NCBI GenBank assembly: GCA_031772625.1 | Contig: CM062808.1 | Coordinates: 144,066,605-144,130,604, forward strand | DNA length: 64,000 bases | Origin: Pinus tabuliformis | Taxonomy: Eukaryota > Streptophyta > Pinopsida > Pinales > Pinaceae | Direction of reading: 5' to 3' | Shown: positions 1 to 12,099 of the stretch, one piece after another | How the letters are laid out: each line of letters begins with the position of its first letter | Position numbering within the stretch: position 1 is the stretch's first letter | Program-made: the position numbers and the translations under genes | Notes under the pieces: generated by a model | The model's database searches: none | Told to the model about the DNA's origin: nothing | Seen by the model: only the letters and a program-made list of their open reading frames with translations

Positions 1-1
1 A

Positions 2-241
2 AAGGCACGCATTCAGCCTTGGATCAACGAGGCCTTCACCATCACAGTAGCAATTGAAGGCAGGCTCACACAAATGCAAGGGACATGGGAATAGATGCAC
101 AGAAGCACTTCTGACACCGTGGTCTCGGAACGACATGTGCAACAGATCCAGCAGGTAGCTGCTTATTGCGATGCTGACCTTGAAGCAGTTCAAGCAGAGT
201 TGGAGGGACTCCACACAAATATCTTCGCACCGGCAGAGTGA
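2..241 (+). pseudogene. 3' tail of an unidentified retroelement ORF, one internal stop
   Basis: A frame open from the window edge reads 79 codons to a TGA at 239-241, with one TAG at 92-94. The peptide includes PWINEAFTITVAIEGRL near its start and HTNIFAPAE at its end. It has no motif I can name. A truncated LTR begins about 40 bp downstream, so this is probably the last coding part of an element whose body lies left of the window. The stop suggests decay. It could also be a chance frame, although the near-continuous reading and its position before an LTR argue against that. Confidence 0.4.
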
Positions 242-278
242 CTCGAGGGTGAGTCACGATGTTTGTGTTGAGGGCCAG

Positions 279-542
279 TTGGGCATGGAATCCACTTGAG
301 GCATGTTTTGGGGCTTAAATCCCAAGTGTTGACCAAGTACTTTGTAAAAGATCTGTGAATTGTGGGCGTGGAGCGTGAAGTCATAATAGAGTCACAGCGT
401 TGCCTGCCCTAGTTTTTGTAATGTAATGTCGGCTTGATAAAGTTACCCATGGTCTGCGGACCATGGGATTGTATAAATAGAGCGAGGCTCTAAGGAAGAA
501 AGGATAAGGATGGATGGAAGTATGATGAGTCTCAGTGCTTGA
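279..542 (+). repeat. Truncated LTR, same family as 18341-18605
   Basis: This stretch matches 18341-18605 almost base for base in the same orientation, including TTGGGCATGGAATCC at its start and GGATGGATGGAAGTATGATG near its end. It holds a TATA box (TATAAATA, 472-479) and just upstream a 20-bp near-perfect palindrome at 447-466 (CCATGGTC...GGACCATGG). The similarity stops abruptly at about 542, so the downstream part of the LTR is lost. The preceding ORF tail implies that this is a 3' LTR. Confidence 0.7.
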
Positions 543-2329
543 TGTAGGTTATAACCCCATATAGAAATTAGCTGCATACGAATTCTAAAACACAAAAAAT
601 AAACAATGTGAGAGCATAATACATAAAACACATATACATATAGATTTTCCCGTGGATCCCAAAACCGGGACTACCAGCTTGAGTTTTTATTATGTTCCTT
701 TCAATGTTAGAATACATATTTATACATGCCGAAGCATCCAATGTCATGGATTGAAAACCATCACGTCCAAAACCATGGACCGAAAACCATCGCGTCCAAA
801 ACCATGTGTGAAAATCATGCACAAAACCATAGGTAGGTCTGCCCAAATTAATATAGGGTCCAAAAACAAAATTTTCCGGGGCACTACCCCAGACCCCATA
901 GAGGGGGGCTACCCACACCCCTCAAACCCCATGTGACCCCCTGCTACACATATCATTGTACGCATTTAGGATAATTTTAGGATTCCTTTTTCTTTTTTCC
1001 TTTGTGAAAGGAAGAGGCATGAACCTAACAGAACCTTAAAACCCGTCGAGAACAATCATTCCAAATAGCTGGGGTTGTGTGAAAAGCCTTGGTATCGGTC
1101 TTTTCTCCTTTGTTGACATAGGTGTTTCAACGCCCTCGTCAACATGGATACATTCCAAGAGCCAATACATGGTCATACATTATCTATTTAGTTTGAATAA
1201 TAGTCATGTAAGAAGACAAGTCATGCTTTTCAAGACCGATATGATAATTAGGGCTATGTGTAAGGCCTACACATTGAATCTAATAAGAAAAAGCACAACC
1301 AAGCGGTATTAAATAACTAGATTAATATGGAGCTTCAAAATAAGGGTGGAAAATAAGGAAAATTCTATTCCTACAATTACTACATCTAGAGCTTCAGTTA
1401 GTGCACTTGTGTCCACGATGGTACCAACAAAGAAATTTATTTGGAGCGGTCATGCAGTGGAAAATGACTTGCAAGCTGAATGTTGGTAAACCTCATAAAT
1501 AGAACAATTTTAGTTTCCCTTTCCAATAAACTTTTAATTTAAAATAGAGTTATGTGCCAAACAATGGGAGAAGATCTTATATGAATGGAATAAGAGAGGT
1601 ACCTACCTCCCTCTCAAGCATGAAGAAGAGTAAGGAGAACATTGTATTGAGGTTGAGGGATGAACCCAACCATCTTAGGGAAATGCATGAGCACATTTTT
1701 CAGAAATGAGAGCCTCGAAGAGAATATTTCCATGGACATGATCTAGTTAAGGCAGCCTGATGCATTCCTAAGCCAAGTTGTGAGGAGATATTTTAGACCA
1801 TTCTTAGCTACAAGTTTATGCCAAAATATTTTTTTTTTAGATTTCAGAATATGCTAGATATGTCTTATACTTTTTCTTGGTTCATATAATATGTTTCTTG
1901 ACTATTCCTCCATAGATAGTTGAGAGAGTTGTAGAAAATGATAGATACTATACCAACTTTGTTTTCAAAAGATAATTGTTGTATCTTTGTAGAATAGGAC
2001 AAAATGTGCAATTGTTGACATATCCAGATTATGGATTGTATTGTGCTATGTATCTTTATTTATTTATGAGTATGCCTGAGGGAGAGTTAGATTTTTGAGT
2101 TTTCATTGTAGTCACTTACATTTTAGTCCTTGATCTATTATTGGCGGTTTTCTTAATAAGAGAAAAAGAATCAAGTTCTGTATATTATATTCTTTGTGCT
2201 TCCTAACTTGGATAATGTAATTGTCCCCAGTATATCACTTGTGTGCTCTTAGTATTTTCTAAACGGTTAGATTCACATTATGGAGGGTTTTATGCAGCTA
2301 AAATAGAGAAATTACAAAAGAACCAACAA
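543..2329. other. Unassigned intergenic DNA
   Basis: No coding pattern that I can assign on either strand; the open frames are short and have no familiar motif. The only clear structure is a short direct repeat at 753-810. C-rich and G-rich runs at about 890-945 stand out from the AT-rich surroundings but match nothing I recognise. Confidence 0.5.
753..810. repeat. Two-copy 29-bp direct repeat
   Basis: The unit GAAAACCATCACGTCCAAAA begins at 753 and recurs at 782 with one change in this core (A to G). Further decayed pieces (AAAATCATG, AAAACCATAG) continue to about 832. No function is apparent. Confidence 0.7.
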
Positions 2330-3237
2330 ATTTGAATGATCAATTGACTGAAAGGAGAGACAATTGTATCTCTATTTTACTTCACTAGAGAGTTGAAGCA
2401 TTGTTTCACACTGAGAGTGTCTACATCAGATCAATATCAAAGCATCAAGAGCACTTGGCCAAGGATAATGACACACAAAGGATTTACTTAAATTGGGATA
2501 GGAGAGGTAGATGGAATGATGGAGATTTGAAAACACTTGATGCCATGGAGACCATACCATAGCTTGAATATTTTGAAGATGAACCTAGGGTGCAAGGGGA
2601 TCACCATTCAAGCTTAAAATACCATGGAAAGATTAACTAAAGAAGTTTTCAAGAAGGGAATGAAGCAAAAAATAGAGGTATCAAATTTCAAGGGAAATTC
2701 AACCCAATCAGTTTATGGATTGGAATTATAACTTACATATTTTTAAATGGATGGGGTTGAGGAAGAGGACCATAAAGAATGAAAATTGCAGTTTCAAAAT
2801 TAAAATCCTATCATGGGATAATTGGAAAAATCATAGAAAAATAAAAGGAAAGGAAAATGATAGGATTTGGCCTAAGATGTTGAAACATTTGGGGGAGAAT
2901 ATTTTATCTTCAGATTACTAACAAAAATTATTTCAAGAATTTCAGAATTCAAGGGAAAGAGAGAACTATGTCCAAGTTTATACAAAGTAGTTCATGAGTC
3001 TCCAAATTAGAACTAATAACCAAGGTGATGAAGTGAAATTATCATAAATATATTTCAACGATCTCAGGTTCTATTTCCAAAATGAGTTCCCATTAGTTAA
3101 GGCCATTAAAGAGGATGAAGGTTCTCAATATACTCTAAAGGTTGAGGGAAAATGGAATAGGAAATGAAAAATAGGGAAAAAGAGACAGGTTGTACTTCAA
3201 TTAGAGAATAGAAATCTCCTCCAAACTTCATAAGTGA
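2330..3237 (+). pseudogene. Decayed Ty3/gypsy gag (capsid region)
   Basis: Translating the three plus-strand frames piecewise recovers the order of a retrotransposon gag capsid domain. There is an FNPISLW segment (about 2698-2715), then MKIAVSKLKSY (about 2780), a YLQITNKNYFKNF segment (about 2910-2940), and finally KYFNDLRFYFQNEFPLVK (about 3048-3101) followed by a YTLKVEGKWNRK tail. This is the usual gag series: capsid core, then the segment before the zinc knuckle. Many stops and frame changes show that it is an old, dead copy. No LTR partner can be identified. Assignment rests on recognisable family spacing, not on an alignment. Confidence 0.6.
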
Positions 3238-3738
3238 GAAGAGCCAAAAGAGGACTGAAACGTGTCACACAACTATAGAGGAAGGGAAGGATTAAAAGGC
3301 AGGGATATAGAGGATTTGGAGATCAAACACCCTTGCAGTGCTTAATTTCCAATGAGACACATAAAGCCCAAGAATGTCCTCTAAACCTCAGAGTTTCTAA
3401 CAAGTAAATGATAACATAAGAAGAATCTCATGGAGAGGAAGGCGGGTTTGGAACAAGAAAGATATTAATGCTACAAAAAAAATTTAGTAATGAAGAGCCA
3501 AAAAATGAACGAAATGTGAGGCCTAACTACAAAGGAACGAAAGGCTTAAGAGGCATGTATATAGAGGATTTAGAGATCAAATTCCCTTGGGGTGCTTGAT
3601 TTCCAATGATCCACATAAATCCTAAGAATGTTCTCTAAACCTTTGAGCTGCTAATAAGGCAATAATAACACAATAAGAATCACATGTAGTGGAAGTTAAG
3701 TCTAAAATAGGGAAGACATTAATACTACAACGAACTTT
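3238..3738 (+). repeat. Two-copy ~250-bp tandem duplication across a dead gag zinc knuckle
   Basis: Blocks at about 3238-3491 and 3492-3738 share most of their sequence, for example GAAGAGCCAAAA at each start and the ATATAGAGGATTT..GAGATCAAA core. Translation of each core gives a CLISNETHKAQECP-like peptide, a wrecked CCHC zinc knuckle. The copies differ at many positions, so the duplication is old. Confidence 0.6.
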
Positions 3739-4023
3739 AGTGAAGGCAAGAAAAATCAAGTTCCAAAATATGACAAGGGAAGATAGAGTGTCTTCCAAAC
3801 TAGGTGTAAGTGAAAGAAGAGGTTTTGCAAGGCGATTGTCGATAGAGACTCCACTAATCATCTAGTAGGAACTTAAATTGACTAGAAATTCTATTTGACT
3901 TGCATTCCTCTAACTGATCCTTATAAAACCTCTTGGTTTAAAAAGTATCAACTTATTTTAGTAGACAACTCATGTTAGGTTGCTTTAATATTCAACAATA
4001 CAAGAATTGGGTGTTTATTGATG

Positions 4024-4068
4024 TATGATGCTTATCACCTTTTGTTTGGGAGACCTTGCAATATTACT
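4024..4068 (+). pseudogene. Possible gypsy protease fragment
   Basis: A short plus-strand reading YDAYHLLFGRP resembles the C-terminal half of gypsy retropepsins, where an (I/L)LGRPW motif follows the flap. It lies about 280 bp after the decayed gag and on the same strand, where a protease would be expected. It is very short and nothing convincing follows. Confidence 0.3.
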
Positions 4069-6639
4069 TTGTTATCTATATTTTGATTCTTCTTTAGGTA
4101 AATATAGGTATACTCTGTCTCTAGCTTCTAAATGTTGTACAAATTTATCCTCGTCATGTTGTTACATGTATTGTTGCAATTACTTGGAAGTAAACTTCAT
4201 AACTGATAATGGATTGTTGTGTGTTTTTTCTGCAATTGAGCTTGCTGCTCTGATGTGAACTTGTCGCCTAAGTGAATTATTCAATGGCAGTCTAAATCTA
4301 TGATATATATTTCCATATGATATGGCTAGATTTATGCAGAGAAAATTAATGGTCATTAATGCAATTTTCCATTAATAAGTGCTTTTCAATGCTTAACAAT
4401 ATGCATTTCATACCAATCTAACAACAACTCTCATTTAATCAATTTTCTCATAACTTTGATAATATGTTATTTTTAAAGCTAAATTGTGTTTCTTTTTGGA
4501 GTACAAGGATACATTAGATCTGGTTAGTTCACCGTAACTTGCTTAGATGAATTCATCAGGAAGTCCAAGTAGATCACTCAATTATTTTGCATGGCATGAG
4601 TGAAAGCATGTTTTGGTATCTTTTACATAGATTCTATTAGTAGGAACTAATATATTGTGTGGAATTGATATATGCTTCCTCAAAAAAATAGTTTCATGAT
4701 ATTTTGCAAGTGGGTTGTATGAGGTTATTGTAATGTGAAGATTCTTGACTAGGCCATTCGTTGGCTTAAATATTTAAGCTCTGGTTATGACTAAGTCATT
4801 GTGCTTCCTCATTTTGATCTGCCAATTCTGTGAGAAAACAAGGATTCCGTGTAATTTTGCACGCACTTAAGTATTATCTAATATGGTTGGGGATATTTTA
4901 ATTTTGTTGAAAGCTAATTAAATAAAAAATTTAAAGAGGCCATAATTCAAGCCGTTTAAGGATTTTGGCTCAACGTTCTAGCCATCTTTGTTCAATTAGT
5001 CCAACAGTACAATCTCCTTCCTTTGGGAACAAGAAACATGCTATTGGTGACATAAATGTGAAGACATATTAAGGGCTCACGTGATATTATCCACCTTGTT
5101 AAAAATGAAACAACCATCACTAGATATGCATCATTTAGGTATACATAGGAACACTAGAGATAAAGATCATTAAGATTTCATAAGCAACTTTATCCCCATG
5201 ATTTTTTGTTGCTTCCAACAAAATGTTGTGCCATTCCCATAAGTGTGCTCGCATGTGCTCACCATGGTTAAGCAGAATGTTTCAAGACATAACCTAAGAA
5301 TTGAGAAACTTGTTTAAAAGGGTAACATTCTTTTTTCAAATTCTAAAAGTGAGATATAAGATAGGAAGTAAAAAAATATTTTGTGGTTAAAGGAGGTAAC
5401 CTTCGCTTGTGTGATAAAATTTCTCTTGAAAGAACAAAACACAATTTTTCTTTGCGTTGGTTTCAAACCATTGACCATGGATGGGATGGATCTTTGCAAC
5501 TCAGCCATGGAAAATAGGATCAGTTCCTTGTTTGCAAAGTTCTTTCTGGCTTCTATTTCTTCTTGCTGAGACTAACTGAATCACATGTCCACCTAGAGAC
5601 TCTCTCCATGATTCATACTCATGCATGGTGTAAAAGGACAATTCCCTTTCATCCTTTTGGGTTTCCTTCATAAAAAAAAACAAAAAGTAAAAGCTGGGAT
5701 TTATGCCTCATTGGCCTGAAAAAATATACATCTTCGTACAGTTAAGGAGTTACACCTTTTTTTAATGGAATTATAGACTTAGTGAGAATATGGGATATGA
5801 TGAGAATAATTACCTTGACAATATGAGTGATGAATTCAAAGAGAAATGAGGGAATATTAAGTAGAGATGGCCAGAAAGAGTGTATGGAGATGTTCAACAA
5901 TCCCTTGATGTGGGAACCTTCATGGTCCTACAAGAAACATTGGATAAACAACTAGTTTCCAATTGAACATATCTTTTAAGCTTACATAGAAACTACAAAG
6001 TTGTCAACATACATCATGTACCTGATCTGCCATAATTATCAGATTGTCATATCTTAGATATTTGACGTTGTCATATTCCTTTCCATGCTATAGACTAAGG
6101 ATTTGCTTGATATTTTGAATATCAACATTTTCCATTATCTGTTTATGGCTAGCTTCCCTTACATTCAACAACTTGCCTTTGAGAGGGAACACACCATAGT
6201 GGTTTCAACCAAATGAATCCAGCCCTGCCATCTAAAGCACAAATACAACCAAAACGTACACTCAAACTCGCAATGGAAATGAAATCTTGTGATACTATTT
6301 AGTGTTGCTTCATTTCATATTGGTCTTGCTTTAATATAAGGTGAATGCACTTACACACATTAACACAATTCTAGTCCATACAAAATTTATGACAACACGA
6401 GCAATCAATATCGATAATCCTATCACTGTATCTTTGCACTTTTTGGGGCAATTTCTAGTAATACATTATAATACATAATTGTGATCAATTTTGTAATCAG
6501 TGGTACAAATAAATTTAATGGTTAGAGTTACAATACACAATGATGTTGTGTTTTTTAGACTAAACGAAATATTATTGATACTGCAGCAAGTGTTGTAAAG
6601 TGGCCGAGAGGTCGAGAACAAATCAATGGCTTGTTCTTT
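4069..6639. other. Unassigned intergenic DNA
   Basis: No gene, LTR pair or tandem repeat that I can support. The open frames are short, overlap one another on opposite strands around 5.3-5.7 kb, and have no recognisable motif. It may hold the unreadable remainder of the decayed gypsy element. Confidence 0.5.
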
Positions 6640-8255
6640 AACTAAGAATGTTTTTGATCAGGTTTACACCTCCATTATTTTCTGTTATTTATTTGCTTAA
6701 AATGAAATTTGATTTTTTTTCTTAATTATTATTTATTATCTTTAAAAAGTTAAGTGAGTTAAAATTATTAAAAGTTCCATGTTATATTGAAAAACTTGAG
6801 TGAGTATAGGGAATACTGAAAGTTGTTGTGTTTAATTGATTTTGGGAATATTAAACTTACCATCTTTGTAATTAATTAAAGAGGTGAGTATTTTAATGAA
6901 GTTGATATTTTGAAATTGATAAAAAAAATTAAACAAAATATTTTAAAATAAATATATTTATAAAATTAATTTAATTTAATTAATTATGAATTTTAATATT
7001 TATATAATAATCTATAATATTTAGTTTGGTAAAATTAATAAATAATATATTTTTTATAACTTAAATTTAAATTAAAAATGCTACTAAAATTCAAAATGAA
7101 TTAGTTTTGTTTTATATTTATAATTTTTTATTAAATTATGTTGATTGATCTTATTTATAAAAGTTGATTAACATATAAATGATGGAAAATGATGTTTTTA
7201 GAGTATATCAATCACATTTACTAATATTGTTGTGCAAGTTATTAAGCAACGTGGTTGGATTTCTATGTTGTTATTTGATTTTTGGAATAATTTTTTTCAT
7301 TTCCCAATATTAGTTTTAATTCGTAATTATATTCATGATATTTTCAAATTTAAAGATGCAATTAATCTGCAAGTATATTCATGATATGATTTGTTAGTGG
7401 CTTTTAGTTAAAGAAAACTCAATTATATATAAAAAGTAACCTAGTATGAATGGAATAAAAAGAGATCTCAAAAAAAAATGCTCGATGCTTTGGGTAGGAA
7501 TTGAATAAAAGAAAATATGGAAAAAGATAATGTATTATGTTGTGGGGTATAAATTGAATAAAAGGAAATATCTAAGGGATGATGAGTAGAGATGATTTGG
7601 GGTATGAAAATATTGGAGATCTCACAACTCCTTGTATATTCCATTCATAGCCTATTTCTAATAATTTTTCCTTTTTTAGTATGTTATAATTGTGATAATT
7701 AATTATAATTGAAGTATTAATTTCTTATGTAGGCTACTTCTTTTTCTCTCAATATGAGAAAATATATTTCTACACTTTTTTCATTTTACAATTTCTTAGG
7801 ATATAACATATTATGAATAATTATTATATATTGGATTTTAAGATGTTGAATATGGATGAAAATGAATTAAATATTTAGAAAATGAAGACAAAATTTGTTA
7901 GGGTTGTTTGAGTAAAATTGACTCAGTGAAATAACCAATGGTTTCAGGCTCCATGTAAATGGGCATCCATGGTTTTTCCTATGGTATTCATGTTTGATAT
8001 AGTCTATATATAAGCCAATAAACTCAATGATTATTCGTCATACTGGCCAACACCAATAGTGTTTTTAGACAACACCATTCTCTAGATACCATGTAATCCT
8101 AAATGTTTTCAAATTAATATAAAAAAAAAAAATTCATTAAAATAAATTTAACTCAATAATTGTTAACCCATAATAATAGTGTTTTTTGAGAAAATATCTA
8201 ATTAAAAAAAACATTTAATTTATTAATTCAAATTAAGTTTTCATCCCTAGTATTT

Positions 8256-8306
<51 letters not shown>

Positions 8307-8844
8307 AATAAAAAAATAAAATAAAATAATACCTATATGATGATACGTTGTCTTATAAATAAAAAATGAAACATATTATATCATTGAAAACAACGACAAA
8401 AAAATAATAAAAAATAATACCCATGTGATAATACATTGCCCTATAAATGAAAAAGTAAGACATATTACATCATGACGTTTTGAGTAGAAGCTATCAAATC
8501 GCTGGTAGACTTTGCTAATACAAAAAAATATATAATTATATTAAAGATGCTTCATAACATCACACGTTGAAACATCTTTGCAAAAAAACATTAACATTAT
8601 AAATATAATTTAATAATTTTTTTATTTCATATAATTTAATATATTTGTTTATTTCATAGATGTATAAAGTTTTTATTAACTTATAGAAATCATGAATTAT
8701 ACTCAAAAGAAAAGCAGAATTAGATAAAAGTCATGAAATGAAGGAAAGTGTCAGAAAGTCGATTGTCCTACTGTGGAAATAGGGAGTGGGGCTTAAGAAT
8801 TTCACACTTGTGAATTTAACACGAGCATATGAAATTCGACATCA
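6640..8844. other. Very AT-rich non-coding tract
   Basis: Long runs of A, T and AT-only words dominate, especially 6690-7180 and 8100-8660. No coding frame survives. An (AT)n tract sits at 8265-8303. Two stretches, about 8317-8370 and 8404-8465, repeat the wording ACCTATATGATGATACGTTG / ACCCATGTGATAATACATTG, a short degenerate duplication. It looks like aged intergenic DNA. Confidence 0.6.
8265..8303. repeat. (AT)n microsatellite
   Basis: An uninterrupted AT dinucleotide run of about 39 bp inside an AT-only context. Likely length-variable. Confidence 0.95.
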
Positions 8845-8982
8845 ATTGTCACAAGTATGGTCGGTTGTCTTTAATGAATAGAATATCCAGCGGTCAGTTG
8901 TCTTTAATGAATAGATTAATGTATAGATTAACTTATCAAAGGAATCAATTAAGTCACAATTATAGCAACTCCAAAATGAATC
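8845..8982. repeat. Left flank: degenerate satellite interrupted by the 8983-17293 element
   Basis: The phrase GGTTGTCTTTAATGAATAGA occurs twice here with an ATCCAGCGGTC spacer. The same phrase and spacer recur at 17395-17450. The last bases, CAACTCC..AATGAATC, also match a unit at 17599-17616. Both sides of the 8983-17293 element therefore come from one repeat family. The final five bases (GAATC, 8978-8982) are the candidate target duplication. Confidence 0.6.
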
Positions 8983-9098
8983 TGTTAACACCCAGGTTGT
9001 TCCCTATGACTCCCAAGGGAATACGGCCGGGGTAACCACTAACCAATCTTTTAATCACTGTTTCTAGCCAAACAGTGATCAGAGAGGGCTCTCTCTTT
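8983..9098 (-). repeat. 116-bp terminal repeat, left copy (end of 3' LTR)
   Basis: Identical over its whole length, by eye, to 13246-13361. On the minus strand it ends ..GGGTGTTAACA, a normal LTR end. It contains a short stem (CACTGTTT..AAACAGTG at about 9059-9078). To the right the sequence diverges completely from the other copy, so either the LTR is only about 116 bp or this LTR has lost its remaining part. Confidence 0.75.
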
Positions 9099-10230
9099 AT
9101 GATTTATGTCTACAATGATAGTGTTTTAGGCTAGGTATTGAGCACAGGTTATGTTTATGTTTTGGTTGATGAAATTCTTTTAGTTTTCAGTGATATAGTT
9201 TTCAGTGAGGTTAGATATCATTGGGCAATGGAGTCTGTGACTAAATGTGTTTGAATCTTTGAGATGAAAGATGGAACTTACAGGGCCAATTGAGTGCTTA
9301 GTAAAACAGATTTTTTTTAATGAAATGACTGGAAACAGGTAGTACAAACAGTGAAATGATTTAAGAATTTCCACTTATTGTTTAAATATTTCCAACAGAC
9401 AGGTTTAAGAGGAGAAAACAGATGTCTCAGGGGCAAAATTGAATCCCTGGGAAAGTCTGTTACAGCAAAGACACAGTTCTGAATTGCAGCAATTAAGAAT
9501 TACAATTCTATCACTGTATCTGAGGAAAACATGTATAATAGCTCAGTTTGAGTCCAGGGTAATGATTGATTAAGTCCTGAAACTATTCTTTCACCTTGCT
9601 ATCAAATGTAAAACATTTAAACAACTAAAGAGAACAAAAGACTCGAAAAAACATATAACAAAAGTTTTGAGAATACTTATAGTTTTATGCAACACCCATG
9701 GAATCCTGTAACATTCATCATTCACCACAAGACATCAATAACACCAAGCTTCTGGAAGTTCCATGCTTCCTTTGTATTACTTCTCTGAAAATATTACAGC
9801 ATATGAGAGTTCTTCAAGAGAAAATTACAACAACCCCTTCAGCATCTGTGAAGGGTGTATATATACTAGCGGTGGTTTACAAAAATATCTGAGTTCTGAG
9901 TTATCTCAGACTTAACATTCTCACCAACTCTTAAGATATTATGACCAAAATTTATTACACATTTATTACATAGTACAGGCATTTTAATGCTCTGTCAGAA
10001 GATATTTAGCTTGTAAGAATAGCTAAGTCGGTTGAAACATTTGGAGTAAATGCATGGAAAACCCGACTGTAAGGCTTGTACGCTGTGTCTTGGACCTGTC
10101 ACCTGTGATTCTGACTGCTGCTGGTGGTGAGTCACTGGTCCGGCTGAGTTGGCTCAGCCTCTGCCTTTTTCCTGTAGATATTACTCCTCAAAATTGTGTC
10201 TGCGCATGTCTGCTTTTTTTGCCTTCAGCG
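9099..10230 (-). other. 3' untranslated region of the pol-less element
   Basis: Lies after the 622-codon ORF and before the terminal repeat on the minus strand. I see no ORF or clear polypurine tract; GAAGGGGTTGTTGTAA on the minus strand at about 9823-9838 is the best candidate for a tract followed by an LTR start. No counterpart of the 659-codon ORF or of its leader is found here. Confidence 0.45.
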
Positions 10231-12099
10231 CTATTGGTTCTGGCCTGTCAAAATTGTCTGGGTCAAATGCCTCCAGACCTCCTGTGTGGGCAGTTGATGT
10301 GCCAAGATTGCCCCTAGAGTTTCATCTGCTTCTGTGAATTTGAAGAAGTTAGGTGGTGTATCAAACAGATGCTCAATTTCATTCATGAGAAAAAATAGGT
10401 TTTCCACCCTGTCATACATAATCTGCCCTGTGGCTGGCCCTGCGTCTGCTGAAGTGCTGGGTGGTTTTGAAATCTCTGCTGCTGCCTGGGCATCAATTCT
10501 TTTATTATAGTTGTCCAAGGTGAGCAGTCTTCCCACACTGCTTAAAATGCTGGGGAGGCCTCTGTTCTGCAGTGCTACGAATTTTTCCAGGAATCTGTTA
10601 ATTTCAGTTTGCATATCCTGTGTCCTCCTCTCCAGTGTTCCAACCAAGTTCCTCAATGTTACAACTCTCTTGGCTATAGCAATTGTTTCTGTCCTGTTGG
10701 TAATCCCCATGACAGCCAATTGAGTGCTGGTCTTATAGTTCAGGATATTGATCATCCTGGTAGCAGCTTCTGGCATGTGTCCAAGGCTTGCCCTGGCTCT
10801 CTGTATTTCTTTGTTTGCTTTGGTGATGAGCACCATTTGCTCATCCATGGTCTCAATATATTTCCACTGGTTGGCAATGGACCGCCCAATGTTGCTCCAT
10901 AGCACTGCCTTCATTTGAGCTGTCACTTTTTCTAATGCAAGCTCTTTCTCCAGCTCAGCAATTCTTCTCTTAAGGGCCTTCACCTCTCTCTCCTTGGCTG
11001 CCTCATTTTGTTTGCTCTTGTCAAACTTTTCATTGACCTTAGCCAAGTTTTGCTTGAGCTCATCCAGCTCTTTCATTTGAGATTCCATGGCTCGGATCTC
11101 AGCTTGCAGCTTTTGCATGTCTAAACTAGTAGCCTGCTCTGATGTTGTAGCTGGTGCTGTGGATGGTGCTGTAGCTCCTGTTTGCTGAGGAGGAGGAGTG
11201 ATGGTCGGAGGTACTTCCTCAAGATTTATTATCAGTGGAGGAGGCTGGGAGGATTGACCTTCTTCTTTTTGTTTCAGGGCTGCTTCTAGTGATGCTTTTG
11301 CAGCTTCAGTCTGCCCTAGCTGGTCTTGGATCCTGACCAGCTCCTTGTATAGGGATACCAGCAGGTCTGTAGTATCCTTTTCTTGCCTTTGCTGGGCAAC
11401 TTCATCTGCTTGTGGATGGATGGTGGCCGGGAGTTTAATTTTCTTTCTTAGGGCTGCCATGTCTGCATCCCTTATCTTCAGGAGTTCTTGGATGCCTTTG
11501 ACATCCTTAGGATCATGCCCTATCTCTATGATCACCTCCTCCAAGGACTTGATCCTGTTGTCCTTGGCCTGTGAGGATGCTCGTTCCAACTCTAGCTGAG
11601 ATGATGTATTGTCCAGGCTGCTCTTTAACTTGTAGTTTTCTAGTGTCTCATCTGCCAGGGAGGCATACACCATTTCACCCGTTTGCTTATGTAACTCTAT
11701 CTTATCCATGGGGTGAATGTCTTTGGCAAGAACCTCCATGTTGGTTCTTAAATAGTCCGAGGTGGACTGAGGATGTAGAGTTGTGGGCATGAAGTGGCTC
11801 ATTATCATTTTGCCCTCACTCACATCAAAAGCAGACATGAGTCTCTGCTGGTTGCTGGGTGCCAAGTTCAACAAGTGATTATATAGCTGCACCTTGATGG
11901 GATCACTCCTCCTTTTGATATCAATGAACTGCTGTTTTATGCTGGAGTGCCCTTCTTTATGTTGACCGGAAGAGCTGACCTCTCCTCCCATAGTCATGTC
12001 TTGTCCTCGCTGAGATGAGCTGGCCGAGAGTTCTCCACTGGGTGGGCCCATGCCCATGGCTTGCCTTATTGCTATGTCCTCCTCTTGGGAGTCATTCAA
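10231..12099 (-). CDS. Long coiled-coil protein of unknown function in a pol-less retroelement
   Basis: 622 codons without a stop. The N-terminal 60 residues are Ser/Gly-rich and acidic. Residues about 150-250 and 340-420 are rich in Leu, Glu, Lys and Gln with heptad-like spacing (for example KALKRRIAELEKELALEK), typical of coiled coils. A Pro/Thr-rich linker lies at about 290-330, and a more hydrophobic C-terminal third follows with no motif I know. No zinc knuckle, protease or RT motif is present. The frame overlaps the end of gag by 8 bases in a different frame. Its upstream-most codon is TTG, and the first ATG lies about 15 codons in, so it may be made by frameshifting from gag or from that internal ATG. 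Coiled-coil ORFs occur in some plant gypsy elements, but this one I do not recognise. An open frame this long in dead surroundings implies recent activity. Confidence 0.75.
   Translation of the reverse strand: MNDSQEEDIAIRQAMGMGPPSGELSASSSQRGQDMTMGGEVSSSGQHKEGHSSIKQQFIDIKRRSDPIKVQLYNHLLNLAPSNQQRLMSAFDVSEGKMIMSHFMPTTLHPQSTSDYLRTNMEVLAKDIHPMDKIELHKQTGEMVYASLADETLENYKLKSSLDNTSSQLELERASSQAKDNRIKSLEEVIIEIGHDPKDVKGIQELLKIRDADMAALRKKIKLPATIHPQADEVAQQRQEKDTTDLLVSLYKELVRIQDQLGQTEAAKASLEAALKQKEEGQSSQPPPLIINLEEVPPTITPPPQQTGATAPSTAPATTSEQATSLDMQKLQAEIRAMESQMKELDELKQNLAKVNEKFDKSKQNEAAKEREVKALKRRIAELEKELALEKVTAQMKAVLWSNIGRSIANQWKYIETMDEQMVLITKANKEIQRARASLGHMPEAATRMINILNYKTSTQLAVMGITNRTETIAIAKRVVTLRNLVGTLERRTQDMQTEINRFLEKFVALQNRGLPSILSSVGRLLTLDNYNKRIDAQAAAEISKPPSTSADAGPATGQIMYDRVENLFFLMNEIEHLFDTPPNFFKFTEADETLGAILAHQLPTQEVWRHLTQTILTGQNQ

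Noticed and set aside
1079..1312. 77-codon plus-strand frame
   Set aside because: No motif and no neighbouring element structure; consistent with chance.
5314..5683. Overlapping frames of about 60 codons on both strands
   Set aside because: Short, without motifs or codon bias that I can see, in unassigned DNA.
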